Assembly (NCBI GenBank): GCA_905178155.1
Contig: CAJINV010000015.1
Location: forward strand, 973,907 to 1,037,906
Source: Amoebophrya sp. A120
Taxonomy: Eukaryota > Sar > Dinophyceae > Syndiniales > Amoebophryaceae
DNA length: 64,000 nucleotides
Direction of reading: 5' to 3'
The translations under genes were made by a program, and so were the position numbers. This document shows positions 1 to 10,219 of the stretch, piece after piece. Below the pieces are notes generated by a model. The model worked only from the letters and a program-made list of their open reading frames with translations, ran no database searches and had not been told where the DNA came from. The first letter of the stretch is position 1. Each line of letters starts with the position of its first letter.

Positions 1-2267
1 ACCGGGTTGTTGCAACAATTCACTCGCCGAAGTCACCAGCGTGTTGATGCCACAAGCTCCCGTCCCGCGCGCGATACGGAAATACCCCTCCTCGCCCCAA
101 TCCGCCCCCCACGAGTTCCGAATTTTCCACCATTTCATCACGACGGAGGTCGTCCCATCTTCAGAAGTAGAACCCATTTTTTCAACCATTTCCGCCACCC
201 TGTCCGCCGCGGCTCGGACGGATCCCCGGGCCATAACGCCCTCGGTCTGCAGCTGCAAGTGGTGCTGCAGCAAGCGCTTGGTTTTTCTCGGGTGCTTCGG
301 AACCATTTCCGCCCCGTCTTGGCCAAAAGCGACGATGGCAACACCGTGATCCAACTGTTCCGGGTTACACATCGAAGTTGTTTTCGGCGTAATGATCCCC
401 CCGGAATACAATCGTGTATGAAAGTGGACAACGAAGAACAACTCTCGAGTGGTCTGGTAAGGACCCCTTCAATTTTTTTGAATGTAGCGATGCAAAATTA
501 CAATAAGCTGGGTTCTATCCCTGGCGTAGTCGCACGTCGTCTTTGTCTTCTTGATGCAGGAGTGCATGCGCAGTAATACAAAAACTTTCTTCGCAATGGA
601 GCAAAAAATGACCCCATGGAGAAGCCGCAATTAGTCTTGAGCGTGCGGTCCTTTCTCTTGCTCGCATGTTGTAGACAAGAACCTAGAGTACTTCTTCTCC
701 ACTGTCGTACTGCAAACCGGCCCCTTTCGCATTGATTCCGGCTGACAAAACCCCGTACTTCATCAATGCCGCCGCGATTTCGTCTTCCACGGTGCTGATG
801 GACAAAAACTGCTGGACGAAAATGCGTTCCCGCGCCGGGTCCTGATGACAGCCGTTTCCATCCTTTCCGATGTAGGGGTAATCGCTCTCCAACTCTAACC
901 CAGTCTTCGTGGAGATCAGCCACTGCGCTGCCTGCGCCTGCAAACCCCCCTGGCACCCGAGGCTACTCGGGTGGTCGCAGTCTATCAGTTGCTGCTCAGA
1001 AAGATCGTACAGCTGCTTCAACTCCAGTAACGCCGCCCCCTCGGCATTCGCCACGGTGCTGAAGGCCCAACAGGAACCGCAGCGGCCCTGGTTTTTCACC
1101 GGGTTCGTGTACCCGTTGTCCAGCCAGGAATAACTGTCGGGTAGAGACATCTTCTTCGGGGAATCTGTCACAGTTCCATCAGTCGCTCGAGTATCCACTG
1201 CGAAGGAAAGTATCGCACTTGTCGCACAATTTGCAATCTATCGTTCGAACACAAATCTCGTTCAATTCATCCCAAGGTCAATCAGTATCAGCATGACAAG
1301 CTCCATATTTGTTCAACGAGCAAGTTTGTGAAGATGCAAGTCGTCGTACTAGTACGATGTACAACTTTTGCAAAACATACCGATCCGCGCCGAGCAAATG
1401 CGGCGCCTTCGTCGAGTGCGCCGCGACCATTTTTTTCAAATCTGCAGTGGCTATGGCGTTCTCAGCGAACTGTTACATCCTCAACTGTTACATGAATTTG
1501 TGATGCAAGAATGGCAAAAGTCAAAGGGGTGACCTTGCGCGCCTAGCATGACAGATTTGGCGCAGATTCTCCGCCTGTTTGGCTCTTCGAGAATTTGTCA
1601 TGCGAAGCAGCTTGATCGTATCAATTCTATTTCTATCTAATTGTGATTTTGCATGACAAATTCATGTAACAGTTGAGAATGTAACGCTTGAGAATGCCAT
1701 AGTGGCTGCGGCTTCGTTTTGATCCGGCGTATTATCTCCCGCGACATTCATGAATTCACGCTCCTCCAAGTCGGCGAGGGGGGTTAAGTGAGTGTGCGGA
1801 ATCCAATTGTCGTCGTTTTCGTTCAATTTTTCCAGTTTTTCGAGGTTTTTCAGGAAGATCTGCTTCCGCTTGGTCTCCTCTTCTAGTGATTCGTAGTGCT
1901 TTTTGTAGTGCTGTTTGAACTCCTGCCACTGGAGTTCGGCGAAATTAGTGTCGTCGGGTGGAGAGACTCTTTCCTTGTGAACGACTTGCTGCAAAAGGGA
2001 ATGATCTCCTCGATGTAGTAGATTTGGATTTCCACTATTCATCATAACCTGCGGCTGAAGATCCCAAGATGCTTCCTCATCGACCAAAAAACTGTTTCTT
2101 GTGGACGATGTTTTGGACATGAGACCAGTAGCACTTACTCCCATCAAGTTCATCTTGGCGGCGAGGGGCCCGGCGAAAAGAGAAGTCGTGGCGGAAAAAA
2201 CTACAGCAGCCGCGGTGCTGACCGCCGCAGGTGAATTTCTGGTTGTGGACGATATTGAGAGAACCAT
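1..2267 (-). CDS. Papain-family (C1A) cysteine protease, secreted, 3' end cut by window edge
   Basis: Cathepsin-like endopeptidase. The ATG at 2265-2267 is preferred because it opens with a hydrophobic signal-like segment ([12 protein letters not shown], then an Ala/Val/Phe-rich run to about residue 35). Exon 1 (2267-1702) carries an I29-type inhibitor prodomain ([20 protein letters not shown]). Exon 3 (1191-710) has the catalytic cysteine in [12 protein letters not shown] and a C1A-like [12 protein letters not shown]. Exon 4 (416-1) has the catalytic histidine in [10 protein letters not shown] and the asparagine in [19 protein letters not shown]. Three introners separate the exons (417-709, 1192-1379, 1452-1701). 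Removing each with 5 flanking bases gives one frame of 507 codons that is still open at base 1, so only the extreme C-terminus is missing. All three catalytic residues are present, so it is probably active. A digestive or host-directed role is inference. Confidence 0.92.
417..709. mobile_element. Introner, family L, in cysteine protease
   Basis: TIRs TATGAAAGTGGACAACGAAG on the left and its imperfect complement ending CCACTGTCGTA on the right. No clear target duplication (TCGTG versus CTGCA). Removing it plus 5 bases joins GLQ to LYSGGII, the expected papain sequence. Confidence 0.75.
1192..1379. mobile_element. Introner, family B, degenerate, in cysteine protease
   Basis: Decayed family B ends (TATCCACTGCGAAGGAAAG and ACTTTTGCAAAACATA). 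Flanks TCGAG and CCGAT share only CGA, so it looks old. Excision joins GADR to ATDGT in frame. Confidence 0.75.
1452..1701. mobile_element. Introner, family A, in cysteine protease
   Basis: Begins TATGGCGTTCTCA and ends GAGAATGCCATA, with subterminal ACTGTTACATGAATTTG and its complement. Flanked by direct repeat GTGGC. Excision joins NEAAAT to ADLKK in frame. Confidence 0.88.
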
Positions 2268-2535
2268 CGTGAAAAAAAAACCAAAAAAAGTTCTACATCT
2301 TGTTGGTGTTTTTATTTTGAAAGAAGAGAGAGAAACTAGACCTGGTGGTGTCCGGTGTGTTCCTGATGTAGACGTAAAGTTTACGAATAAAAGATGATGA
2401 TGATTGGTGACAAGAGGAAGCTGCTTGCGTCCTAGAGCTTGCGGTTGAGCCCCCCTGCAAAGGAAATGCATATTAAATGGCGCTCTTTGTCGTGTTGGTT
2501 CAGTAGACCAAACAAGAATGACTTTATCACGGAAA
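2268..2535. other. Upstream region of the cysteine protease
   Basis: Short stretch between the protease start and the end of the retrotransposon. It presumably holds the protease promoter; no motif was recognised. Confidence 0.4.
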
Positions 2536-2698
2536 TGAATTGTCGATCCTTCCGCCCAGTCTATGTACGTGCCAATACTTCTCTATGCGGATCTTCCGCA
2601 GAAGCTCATCGGCGGTAATAGTGAAAGGTCAAACGTGCTCCGCGAGGTCGCAACGCTGCATCAAGGAGCACCCTCGCAAGCGTGGGATGCTTGTGACA
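2536..2698 (-). repeat. Split direct repeat B2 (3' terminus of the retrotransposon)
   Basis: 163-bp copy of the segment at 3173-3335, beginning TGAATTGTCGATCCTTCCGC. The outer edge marks the element end. Confidence 0.92.
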
Positions 2699-3025
2699 AG
2701 CGCCCCAAAGCACCGATGCCAAACGCGAAGAGAGCCGGCAGAGACACGAGTCGGGATCGAAATTCACATCTTTTTCACTTCATTTCACATCACTTTTCAC
2801 ATCTCTCAACAGCTGTCAATGGCCGAGTGTACCTTCTTGTGCATGATCATGATCTCCCGTGGGGTCCTAGTGGATGCTGCCGATCAATTGGCCGGGGCAA
2901 CAGCCGGGGCAAGACGTACTAACATCCGTCATCTTTAGCACATCCAATTACACACGCGACACCGTGTACGGACGCCGCCCGCAATCACACCAACACCGCT
3001 TCGTTTTGAAGGGATGGGAGGGAGG
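2699..3025. other. Spacer between repeats A2 and B2 of the retrotransposon
   Basis: About 330 bp inside the element between its last two repeats. It contains no recognisable ORF. In the simplest A1-ORF-B1-A2-B2 plan A2 and B2 are close together, so this is extra sequence. Confidence 0.6.
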
Positions 3026-3172
3026 GTGATTCAAAACGTGAGAACCACAGGGCTACCCGGGTGATCTTCTTAGATCACCAGAACAACAACTGTATTTCAA
3101 CGTGCTAGGACACGCGGGTATCGAAATTCATCTGCTTTTAGTCGCATCTTGTACGATTCTTTACAAGCTCAA
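3026..3172 (-). repeat. Split direct repeat A2
   Basis: 147-bp copy of 11294-11440. Contains the perfect hairpin GGTGATCT-TCTT-AGATCACC, found in both A copies. Confidence 0.92.
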
Positions 3173-3335
3173 TGAATTGTCGATCCTTCCGCCCAGTCTA
3201 TGTACGTGCCAATACTTCTCTATGCGGATCTTCCGCAGAAGCTCATCGGCGGTAATAGTGAAAGGTCAAACGTGCTCCGCGAGGTCGCAACGCTGCATCA
3301 AGGAGCACCCTCGCAAGCGTGGGATGCTTGTGACA
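3173..3335 (-). repeat. Split direct repeat B1
   Basis: Copy of 2536-2698 lying directly against A2; together they recreate the fused ends of the element. Confidence 0.92.
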
Positions 3336-3398
3336 TATTTTCCCATATATCCCCAAATCACCACAACTGCGCAAGCAGAACACGCGACGCAGTCCATA

Positions 3399-5843
3399 TT
3401 AATTGCTCTTCACCACCTTCTCGTTCAACTTCTGGAGCCGTATTCGCAAGTCGTCTGCAGGGATCGTCGACAAAATCAGGAACGGGGTCTCGATCGGTTC
3501 CAGCAGTACGCCATCGTCCTCGAAAGGTTGCGTGTGCGCCTTCAGAATGGAGACCTTGAAGAGCTTTGCTGTCATAAACATAAAACGAGATTTGAATTTC
3601 GGGATCAATGCAAGCGCCGCCGGTCGGTCCGCAATCCGCAGCTTGGTCCACTTCATGAACATCTTCAGGATGGGGTACACCAAGTCCAGAGACGGATGGA
3701 ACCACGACACGTGCTGCATGAGGAACTCGTCGGTCTGCTGGAAGCAATCCCAAGCCGCGTAATCGTACAGGAAGCTGTTGCAAATTGCGTTGGAGCCGTC
3801 GCGCTTCGACATCGCATCTAGCGACGGGTAGCCGCCAAGTCGTGCAAACACTGCATCCCTCGTCCGCTTCTTTAGGACCTTGTGGGGATGCATGTCTTGG
3901 AGTTCGCAGCTAAGTCGTAATCTTGACAGCATGTCCGCCACGATGTTGTTCACACCTTGAACATGTTCCGCAACGAGTGATATGCCGTGCTGCGCCAACA
4001 GGGATGCAATTTCGCGACCAGTTTCGGAAAGCACTTTGTTGTTTCCGACATAAAAGCTCAGGTAATGCTTAGCACACTTATTATCGGTTCTTACCAAGAT
4101 GAGTTGTCCTCTAACCCTATGTGCTGCTTTCCGAAACAATTCCAGCCACATGACCAGCTCTCTTCGGTTGGAGGAGGATGCGCTTGCGTCGATTGATTCG
4201 AAGGCACTCGATTCTCTCCATTCGTCACTGTTTGCCGTCACCCCCCACGCCTGCTTCGATGCATCGCCCTTCAGCTGTGTGATGCTCTTTTCCGGAATCT
4301 GCAAAAGCGTTTCTGGCTGGTCTAGTATCGAAGGCGTAAACAAAAACAGCGCCTCGTCCGCTTTTTTGTGAATCGCCAACCTCGGGATGCGTTCTAGTGT
4401 ATCTTTCCACCAAAACCAGTCCCGCAGCATACTGTCGGTCACTTTTATTCTCGGATTCGCCCGCTTGTTGCCTTTCGTCCAAAGCTTTACCGCACCGCTT
4501 TCGGCCAGGGCGTCATAAGATGCGCGCAGAAAAATACGTCCAGCTCGTACAACGAATGTACAGAACGACAATTTCCCGACCACCGTGCACAATTGCTTGG
4601 CCTGCACGTATTTGCTCTGGAACGCAAACGAAATCAACTCGGCCAGTGCTTCCAAAAACTGCTGCCTTTTTCCCTCTTCCACCAGGATTACGAGTTCGTC
4701 AAGATGAATCGTGAATCCGATCCAATCGAATCTCATTGCAGGGAAGATGTATTTGTCGAGTCTCTTGGCCTGCCACTCGTGGAGTCGAATACCTATTGCT
4801 TCAAAAACTTTTCGAAGTCTGATCATTGTCCGGTATACTGCTTCGAAGTTCGTCGGGTCGCGTCCGTCGGTTCCCCTGAAGTCGTCGACGAAGTCGAAGA
4901 GCTGAAGTTCTGGGTACAATTTTTTCGATGCTTTGATGCATTGCTTTATACTGGAATCATTGATGCCTGGTGATATCGCGAGGCCCATCGTGGCGAAGAG
5001 CAAGCTTATTACTTTTCTGCACTCGTTCATTGCTTTGTTGATTGTTTCCCGTGGTATGTCCTCTTCCGTCGTGTCGTCGTCTTCTGGCAATCTAGGATCA
5101 TTTAATCCCATTAGCCTGCGGCTCAGAGCCGCTATGAGCCAATTCCAAAAACAATCCAACGCATCGGCTCCGAATACGTATGCGAACTGCTTGAGGACCG
5201 CGAGGAAGTCCTCTATGGATCGGTACTCCGTGGGGACAGGAACAAGCAGGTCATTTAATCCCACCACCGTGAGATCAAAAACCATGCGGGGTCTGTGGGC
5301 TTTTATTATTATGTTTGCCGGCGCCACCGAGAGACTCGGCGGGGCTTTTTGCCTGTCGCCCCAAGCTATTGCTTTTCCTGTGCTAAGCAATCGCTTGATC
5401 TCCTTGCTTGCTGTTTCCCGATGCTGAGCTACAGAAGGAAAATCCGGTCTGTCGAATGCTGGTTCCTCGCCTTCCGCGGCCGCTTTTTCGTAGAATACCC
5501 CTTCCGCTGTTAATTCCAGCTCGAAACCCGCCAACCAACAGTGCTGAAAGTAGTCGTCGATCTGCAATTTGTTGATGACTTCTGGGTCTATGCTCAATGC
5601 CTTGAATGCCTGTTCGTCCTCCATTTGTCTATAGTTGTCCTGCGGTCCCGATTGGTCCTTCATGTACTGTAAGACCTCGCTCCTGTTCTTCGGTATCTTT
5701 TTTCCGTTCCAAAACCGGTCCGTCACTGGCAGTTGATCTAGCTTCTGCTTGACTTCAGCATCCACTTCGGCATCCCACTGCGGGACAGAAAGAAAGAATT
5801 TGCGACGGAGGAACTCCGCTTCCTCGTACGACAATTCCGGCAT
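3399..5843 (-). CDS. Reverse transcriptase-RNase H of the DIRS-order element
   Basis: 814 aa. Reverse transcriptase region about residues 150-430: a PRMVFDLTVVGLND stretch, motif A-like aspartate at D230 (GADALDCFWNWL) and the catalytic box F318-V-D-D321, an FVDD variant of YxDD. RNase H region about 520-645 with all four acidic residues visible: D527 in KGDAS, E562 in NRRELVMW, D587 in VRTDN, D637 in NNIVADMLSR. The last 165 residues match nothing I recognise; no DAM-like methyltransferase motif was found. Its role is to copy element RNA into DNA. The frame is open throughout, so it looks functional. It is the last ORF of the element and ends about 60 bp from repeat B1. Confidence 0.92.
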   Translation of the reverse strand: MPELSYEEAEFLRRKFFLSVPQWDAEVDAEVKQKLDQLPVTDRFWNGKKIPKNRSEVLQYMKDQSGPQDNYRQMEDEQAFKALSIDPEVINKLQIDDYFQHCWLAGFELELTAEGVFYEKAAAEGEEPAFDRPDFPSVAQHRETASKEIKRLLSTGKAIAWGDRQKAPPSLSVAPANIIIKAHRPRMVFDLTVVGLNDLLVPVPTEYRSIEDFLAVLKQFAYVFGADALDCFWNWLIAALSRRLMGLNDPRLPEDDDTTEEDIPRETINKAMNECRKVISLLFATMGLAISPGINDSSIKQCIKASKKLYPELQLFDFVDDFRGTDGRDPTNFEAVYRTMIRLRKVFEAIGIRLHEWQAKRLDKYIFPAMRFDWIGFTIHLDELVILVEEGKRQQFLEALAELISFAFQSKYVQAKQLCTVVGKLSFCTFVVRAGRIFLRASYDALAESGAVKLWTKGNKRANPRIKVTDSMLRDWFWWKDTLERIPRLAIHKKADEALFLFTPSILDQPETLLQIPEKSITQLKGDASKQAWGVTANSDEWRESSAFESIDASASSSNRRELVMWLELFRKAAHRVRGQLILVRTDNKCAKHYLSFYVGNNKVLSETGREIASLLAQHGISLVAEHVQGVNNIVADMLSRLRLSCELQDMHPHKVLKKRTRDAVFARLGGYPSLDAMSKRDGSNAICNSFLYDYAAWDCFQQTDEFLMQHVSWFHPSLDLVYPILKMFMKWTKLRIADRPAALALIPKFKSRFMFMTAKLFKVSILKAHTQPFEDDGVLLEPIETPFLILSTIPADDLRIRLQKLNEKVVKSN

Positions 5844-6010
5844 TTTGGTGTGCTGTCAAAGTCTATGAATAGTGATGACGCGATCGCTTAGCCTGCGGCT
5901 GTAACAAACGGCGCGACTCCCACACCACTGTTACCACGACATGAAACACCAGCCATCCGTGCGCGAGCCTTTGCTTACGCAAGAATTTGCCAATCATCAA
6001 GCTCAATTTC

Positions 6011-8431
6011 TTACACCAACTTCCTTCCTTTCAACTTGTCCATCGTGTCCACAATCGCCTTTGCTTTTTTTGAGTCACCAAAAATGTCAATTCTGTTCAT
6101 GATAGGGTTGCGCCTGGTGCAATTTTCGAGCAAAAGACTCCATTCAACTTTGTGCAATAACTCCCGGTGCTCCGACGAAAACACGTGATGAATATTTTCA
6201 ATGTTATCCATGTGTTCATCAATACGAAAGTATAAAAACTTTTCAGCTACTTTCTTTACTTGGTCTACCTTTTTCAGCTTCCCCAACACTTGTACCACGT
6301 TTCCAATTTTCCTCACCTGCTCCATGGCTTGCAACGCATACTTTGCAGCGTTAGCAATTTGGACAGGTGTACTTTTCGCGTACACCTGGTCCACCATGGC
6401 CCGGGACTTCCACCCTCCTAGCATCTGTGCTAGCTGTCTGTCGCCGGTGGCAAAAATTTCCGCGCCGGACCCCCGCAGCGAAACTCTCGGTCTTGCTGCT
6501 ATTCCTGTTTTCTTGATCATTTCCTTGATCGAGTCGTTTATTCGCTGCGCCGTCATCCTCGTGAACGTCTTCTGCGCCGCGTGGAACGAAGTGAGTAGCA
6601 GCTCATCCTGCGCTTCCACCGCTTTCTGGTTCACGTTCAGGTCCACCACCTCTAGACTGTCCTGCTCGCCCCGTGCCGTAATCACCGTCGGGTACTTCCA
6701 CTTGTACTGGTGCTGCAGCTGCTCCCTGATGCTTCGTAGTGCTTCCACCAGCTGCAGGGGCCGCGGCCGAAGCGAGTCCACATCGGGTACGACCGCATAT
6801 GAACCCACTCCCAACCGATCCGTCTTGGATTTGGCGATCTTAATCTTCACACTGTAATCTGCAAACGAGGTCGCCTCGACGTCCTGCGTTCTTATGTACT
6901 GAAGCTCGGCCTTCCGTCGCTCCGCAAGCACACCGATGCGCAGAAGAAGCATGTTTCGCACCGTCGATGCCAGCGAGGTCAATGCGTTTTTCTGCGCCTT
7001 TTTCATGGCGTACTTCTGCATTTCCGGGTCTGTCCAGCTTCTGATCATGATGCCACCGTCTGCGTGCTTTGTCCAGATGTCCCTCGTTTCTTGTAGTAGC
7101 GTGTTGTTAATCTGCACGAACTCCGACCACGAAATTTTGGATTTGATGTGGGATTCGCTTTTGCCGTGAAAGCATTTCAATTTTATTGCATCACGCAACC
7201 TGACCACGGAGGGAGTATACAAGGACCGGCAATCCAGGTTCGGAGCTTTTGTCTCATGCATAAATTTCAATGCCGACAAAAACCTGCTGAAGTACGACCA
7301 CCGCAACAATCCTTCCCCCGTTTCCCCCTTCGACACGACGCCGAATCCTTTCTCTAGTAACACTCCGTACGAAGTGTAGATCAACATCGACAGGTCGTTG
7401 GAGCTGGTCAACGGTAAGATGCTTGGAGGTAGTTCTGTTGCTTGTAGTGTTGTTTCGAGGATGCTCGTATACGATGCCTCCGTGTTCGTAGCCACTGATC
7501 TTGACCTTAACTCCTCCATCTGCGCCTGCATGGCCGTGAATGCTGTTTCCCCCATTGCGTCAATCATGGTTCGCGGGTTTTCAATTGCTCTGCACCACAC
7601 TGGTATCAGAGGCTTGCGGCTCCCTGTCGCCCCCACCGTGCCAGACTTACTGGCACTTCCTGCAAACCTGTCTTTGGCCAGCAGAAGGTGGCCGTCGTGT
7701 AGTTGTACGAAGGATAGCGCGTGCACCGCTAGATCCATCGCAACTCCGACCAACGCGGGGACCAGCGATCGCACCGACAAGCGCTTGTTCGAAATGAACA
7801 GATCAAACAAGACCTCCTTCGCCTTTTTGATAGCAGCCGTCAATACTTGTGGCATCGCTTCTCGCGGTCCAGCAAGGTTGACGCTTTCGCCTACTTCCGC
7901 AAGTCGTCTTTTGAGTTCTACATTTTTCGCCGTAAATGCTGCATCCGCTAATTCCCAAACTTCGTCGTCGTATTCCCCGTCTGTCATGCGCTTCAACCCG
8001 ATTGCGTTTAGTAGTTGTTGTGGCGGTGTTTTGCTGCTTGCTGCATCGCCGCTGCTACTTTTGCTGCTTCCTCCTATAGCCAGGTCTTGCACGATGCTCC
8101 CTAAACCCGGCAGCGAACGTTTCCGCTTGGCTGCTCTGGCACTGGGCGGCGTTGCAGAAGGTGTTGAATCTCCTTGCAGCTGGCGCCAGGCATCCGCAAC
8201 TGATCGCGCTCTCTTCGTTGTTTCCTGTACTTGTGTTATCTCCTGCTTCGGCTTGGGATGCGAGAGCACAAGCTGCTCATCGCTAGCCTCCGCCTCCTCC
8301 TGCGGAGCGAATTTATCCGCGCCTAGCATGAGTCTTAACGCATTGCTTTTATCATATTTTTCAATGAACTTTCTTTCTAACAAATCCTCGCGCTGCACCT
8401 CTTGTGCAGACGCGAATTCGTCGTCGCTCAT
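6011..8431 (-). CDS. Tyrosine recombinase of the DIRS-order element
   Basis: 806 aa. The N-terminal 480 residues are a poorly conserved, partly low-complexity region with basic stretches. The catalytic domain is about residues 485-700: first arginine in ERRKAEL (505/506), lysine in AKSKTD (536), second arginine in VSLRGSG (653), the W of GGWKS (674, at the His/Trp position) and the nucleophile tyrosine in VDQVYAKS (684). The usual histidine three residues before the second arginine is a valine (650). Such enzymes integrate the circular DNA copy of the element. Unlike DIRS-1 and Ngaro, where it follows the reverse transcriptase, here it comes first on the same strand. Confidence 0.9.
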   Translation of the reverse strand: MSDDEFASAQEVQREDLLERKFIEKYDKSNALRLMLGADKFAPQEEAEASDEQLVLSHPKPKQEITQVQETTKRARSVADAWRQLQGDSTPSATPPSARAAKRKRSLPGLGSIVQDLAIGGSSKSSSGDAASSKTPPQQLLNAIGLKRMTDGEYDDEVWELADAAFTAKNVELKRRLAEVGESVNLAGPREAMPQVLTAAIKKAKEVLFDLFISNKRLSVRSLVPALVGVAMDLAVHALSFVQLHDGHLLLAKDRFAGSASKSGTVGATGSRKPLIPVWCRAIENPRTMIDAMGETAFTAMQAQMEELRSRSVATNTEASYTSILETTLQATELPPSILPLTSSNDLSMLIYTSYGVLLEKGFGVVSKGETGEGLLRWSYFSRFLSALKFMHETKAPNLDCRSLYTPSVVRLRDAIKLKCFHGKSESHIKSKISWSEFVQINNTLLQETRDIWTKHADGGIMIRSWTDPEMQKYAMKKAQKNALTSLASTVRNMLLLRIGVLAERRKAELQYIRTQDVEATSFADYSVKIKIAKSKTDRLGVGSYAVVPDVDSLRPRPLQLVEALRSIREQLQHQYKWKYPTVITARGEQDSLEVVDLNVNQKAVEAQDELLLTSFHAAQKTFTRMTAQRINDSIKEMIKKTGIAARPRVSLRGSGAEIFATGDRQLAQMLGGWKSRAMVDQVYAKSTPVQIANAAKYALQAMEQVRKIGNVVQVLGKLKKVDQVKKVAEKFLYFRIDEHMDNIENIHHVFSSEHRELLHKVEWSLLLENCTRRNPIMNRIDIFGDSKKAKAIVDTMDKLKGRKLV

Positions 8432-8841
8432 GCTAAGTTGTGTGACATCTTATCGCCTGCTTCCTCCTCCATCTCCCGTCTCTCGAAGTCACTCTATTGA
8501 TTTTACAACACCTCGTTGTAAATACAACAGCCGCAGCATGCGCGAGCAGCAACTTTGCTGTCCTCGTTTGCGTGCAATCTGATTCAGTTTTCCTTATTCC
8601 TGGTTTCGTATTGTGCCTTCAAATATGTTGATGTCCTGAATTTTTTTGAGTTGTTGTTTCATGTTCATTTTGACGGACAACTTGGTCCCAGATCCTCTGC
8701 TATAATTTTATAAACAAACTAAAATAAATTCAACAGCATAATCCTGAAATTTAATATTTAAATTTTATAACAAGGTCGCACTTGTGATGTTTGTTCCCAA
8801 CAAAACCTCCCTTAGGAGGCTAATGTGCTATTTTTGCTTTC

Positions 8842-10140
8842 CTATCGTGTCGTGGTTTTCGCTTCTTTGCATTCATGGGGCCAGTGCTTATGATACTGTT
8901 TGCAACGACTACACACACCGTGAAACGCATTGCCTTTTTTTGCGCATTCTTTGTATGCATGCTGGGGCACGGATCCATCTGCAATCCAGCAGTTGCGACA
9001 ACCCGGCTTACCATAACCAAAATAATGATCCCACCACAAAAACATCATCTTTTGCGACTTCGATGCTGCCTTCTGGCACGCCTCCCGGTTGTCCCGTTGG
9101 CAGAAACTCTTGGTTTTCTCGTACTTCTGCATCAGCGGCCCGAAGATCTTGTTCATTTCCTCCCACTCCTCGGACTTGACCGCTTCGCTGTAGTCCTGCA
9201 GCGAGAAGTGCTCCCCCTCCGCGAACTTGTACTTCTTTGCTGATGGTGGTGGTGCCGCTTCCGAATCCGGTCTTGCTGCTGACGCTGATGCCATGCTGTC
9301 CCGCTCCCGTTTTCTATTTGCCAGCTTGGCCTTGTCGTCGATGCTCTGTTGCAATCGTCTGGCCGCTTCTTGCGCGGGTACGAATTCCTTACCGAAACTG
9401 CCGCCCATCGCTGCCACCTGGATCTGCAACTGCATTTTTGGTTCTGCAGCTGCTAGTTCCTTGCTGTACAGCGATTTCCACAACATGCTCTCCGCAGAGG
9501 ATGTGGCCGACTTCAGCATCAATTTCGGCTTGGAATACAACGACTTCAGGAGTGTTGCTACCCGTGTTCGCGCCGCGTGGTCCAGTTTGTCGGAGTCGAT
9601 GGAGTTCTTTTTGTCCAGCAGCTTTTTCGTACTGCTCACGCTCCACACCTGCTCTTTGATTCTGGTGCAGATAAATAATATTTCATCCAACAACGCCAGC
9701 ACCAGCGTCCTCATCTCCTCGCTCTTGAATAAGTCGAGTTTGTTGGTGTAAAACACTTTCATTTCGCCGTAGAAGGTCATGAAGTCGCTCAAAGTTGATT
9801 TCCCCGCCTGCCAGTGCTGCTGTACCGCCTCGTCGTCGGATTCCTTCAATCCTAGCGCTACGCCAAATTGGAGATGTCGTCTTGTTTTGCTGACTGCTTC
9901 TTTTGTAATTGTTTTCAATGCCTGACTGCTCTCATCGAGTGCTGAAGAGGATGCTGCCCCTGCTTCTGCTCGTAACCGCTGCTCTTTAGCTGCCTTGATT
10001 ACGAAGAGAGACTCATTGTCTTTCAGCGCTTTGACGTACTGCGGCATCATCGGGAACTTGATGCACTGCTGCGCGCGCACCAGGTCCTCCGCGCCTTCCG
10101 AAGAGCTTCTTGCTCTCGCGCAAGTCACCGCGAAACTCAT
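8842..10140 (-). CDS. Gag-like protein of the element, zinc-knuckle C-terminus
   Basis: 432 aa. Mostly helical, charged sequence followed near residues 375-432 by two cysteine-histidine clusters: CRNCWIADGSVPQHAYKEC (CX2CX9HX4C) and CSRCKQYHKHWPHEC. This arrangement fits nucleic-acid binding by a Gag. Position directly upstream of the recombinase supports the call. The core has no family I can name. Confidence 0.75.
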   Translation of the reverse strand: MSFAVTCARARSSSEGAEDLVRAQQCIKFPMMPQYVKALKDNESLFVIKAAKEQRLRAEAGAASSSALDESSQALKTITKEAVSKTRRHLQFGVALGLKESDDEAVQQHWQAGKSTLSDFMTFYGEMKVFYTNKLDLFKSEEMRTLVLALLDEILFICTRIKEQVWSVSSTKKLLDKKNSIDSDKLDHAARTRVATLLKSLYSKPKLMLKSATSSAESMLWKSLYSKELAAAEPKMQLQIQVAAMGGSFGKEFVPAQEAARRLQQSIDDKAKLANRKRERDSMASASAARPDSEAAPPPSAKKYKFAEGEHFSLQDYSEAVKSEEWEEMNKIFGPLMQKYEKTKSFCQRDNREACQKAASKSQKMMFLWWDHYFGYGKPGCRNCWIADGSVPQHAYKECAKKGNAFHGVCSRCKQYHKHWPHECKEAKTTTR

Positions 10141-10219
10141 CGCAACCGCGATATCTGTGTGTGAGATGTCATCCGATGATGTTCACCACAACCCAGATCT
10201 ATAAATTTGTCACAAACAA

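Noticed and set aside
7398-8582. 394-codon plus-strand ORF
   Set aside because: It is the antisense shadow of the tyrosine recombinase ORF, whose catalytic motifs are on the minus strand.
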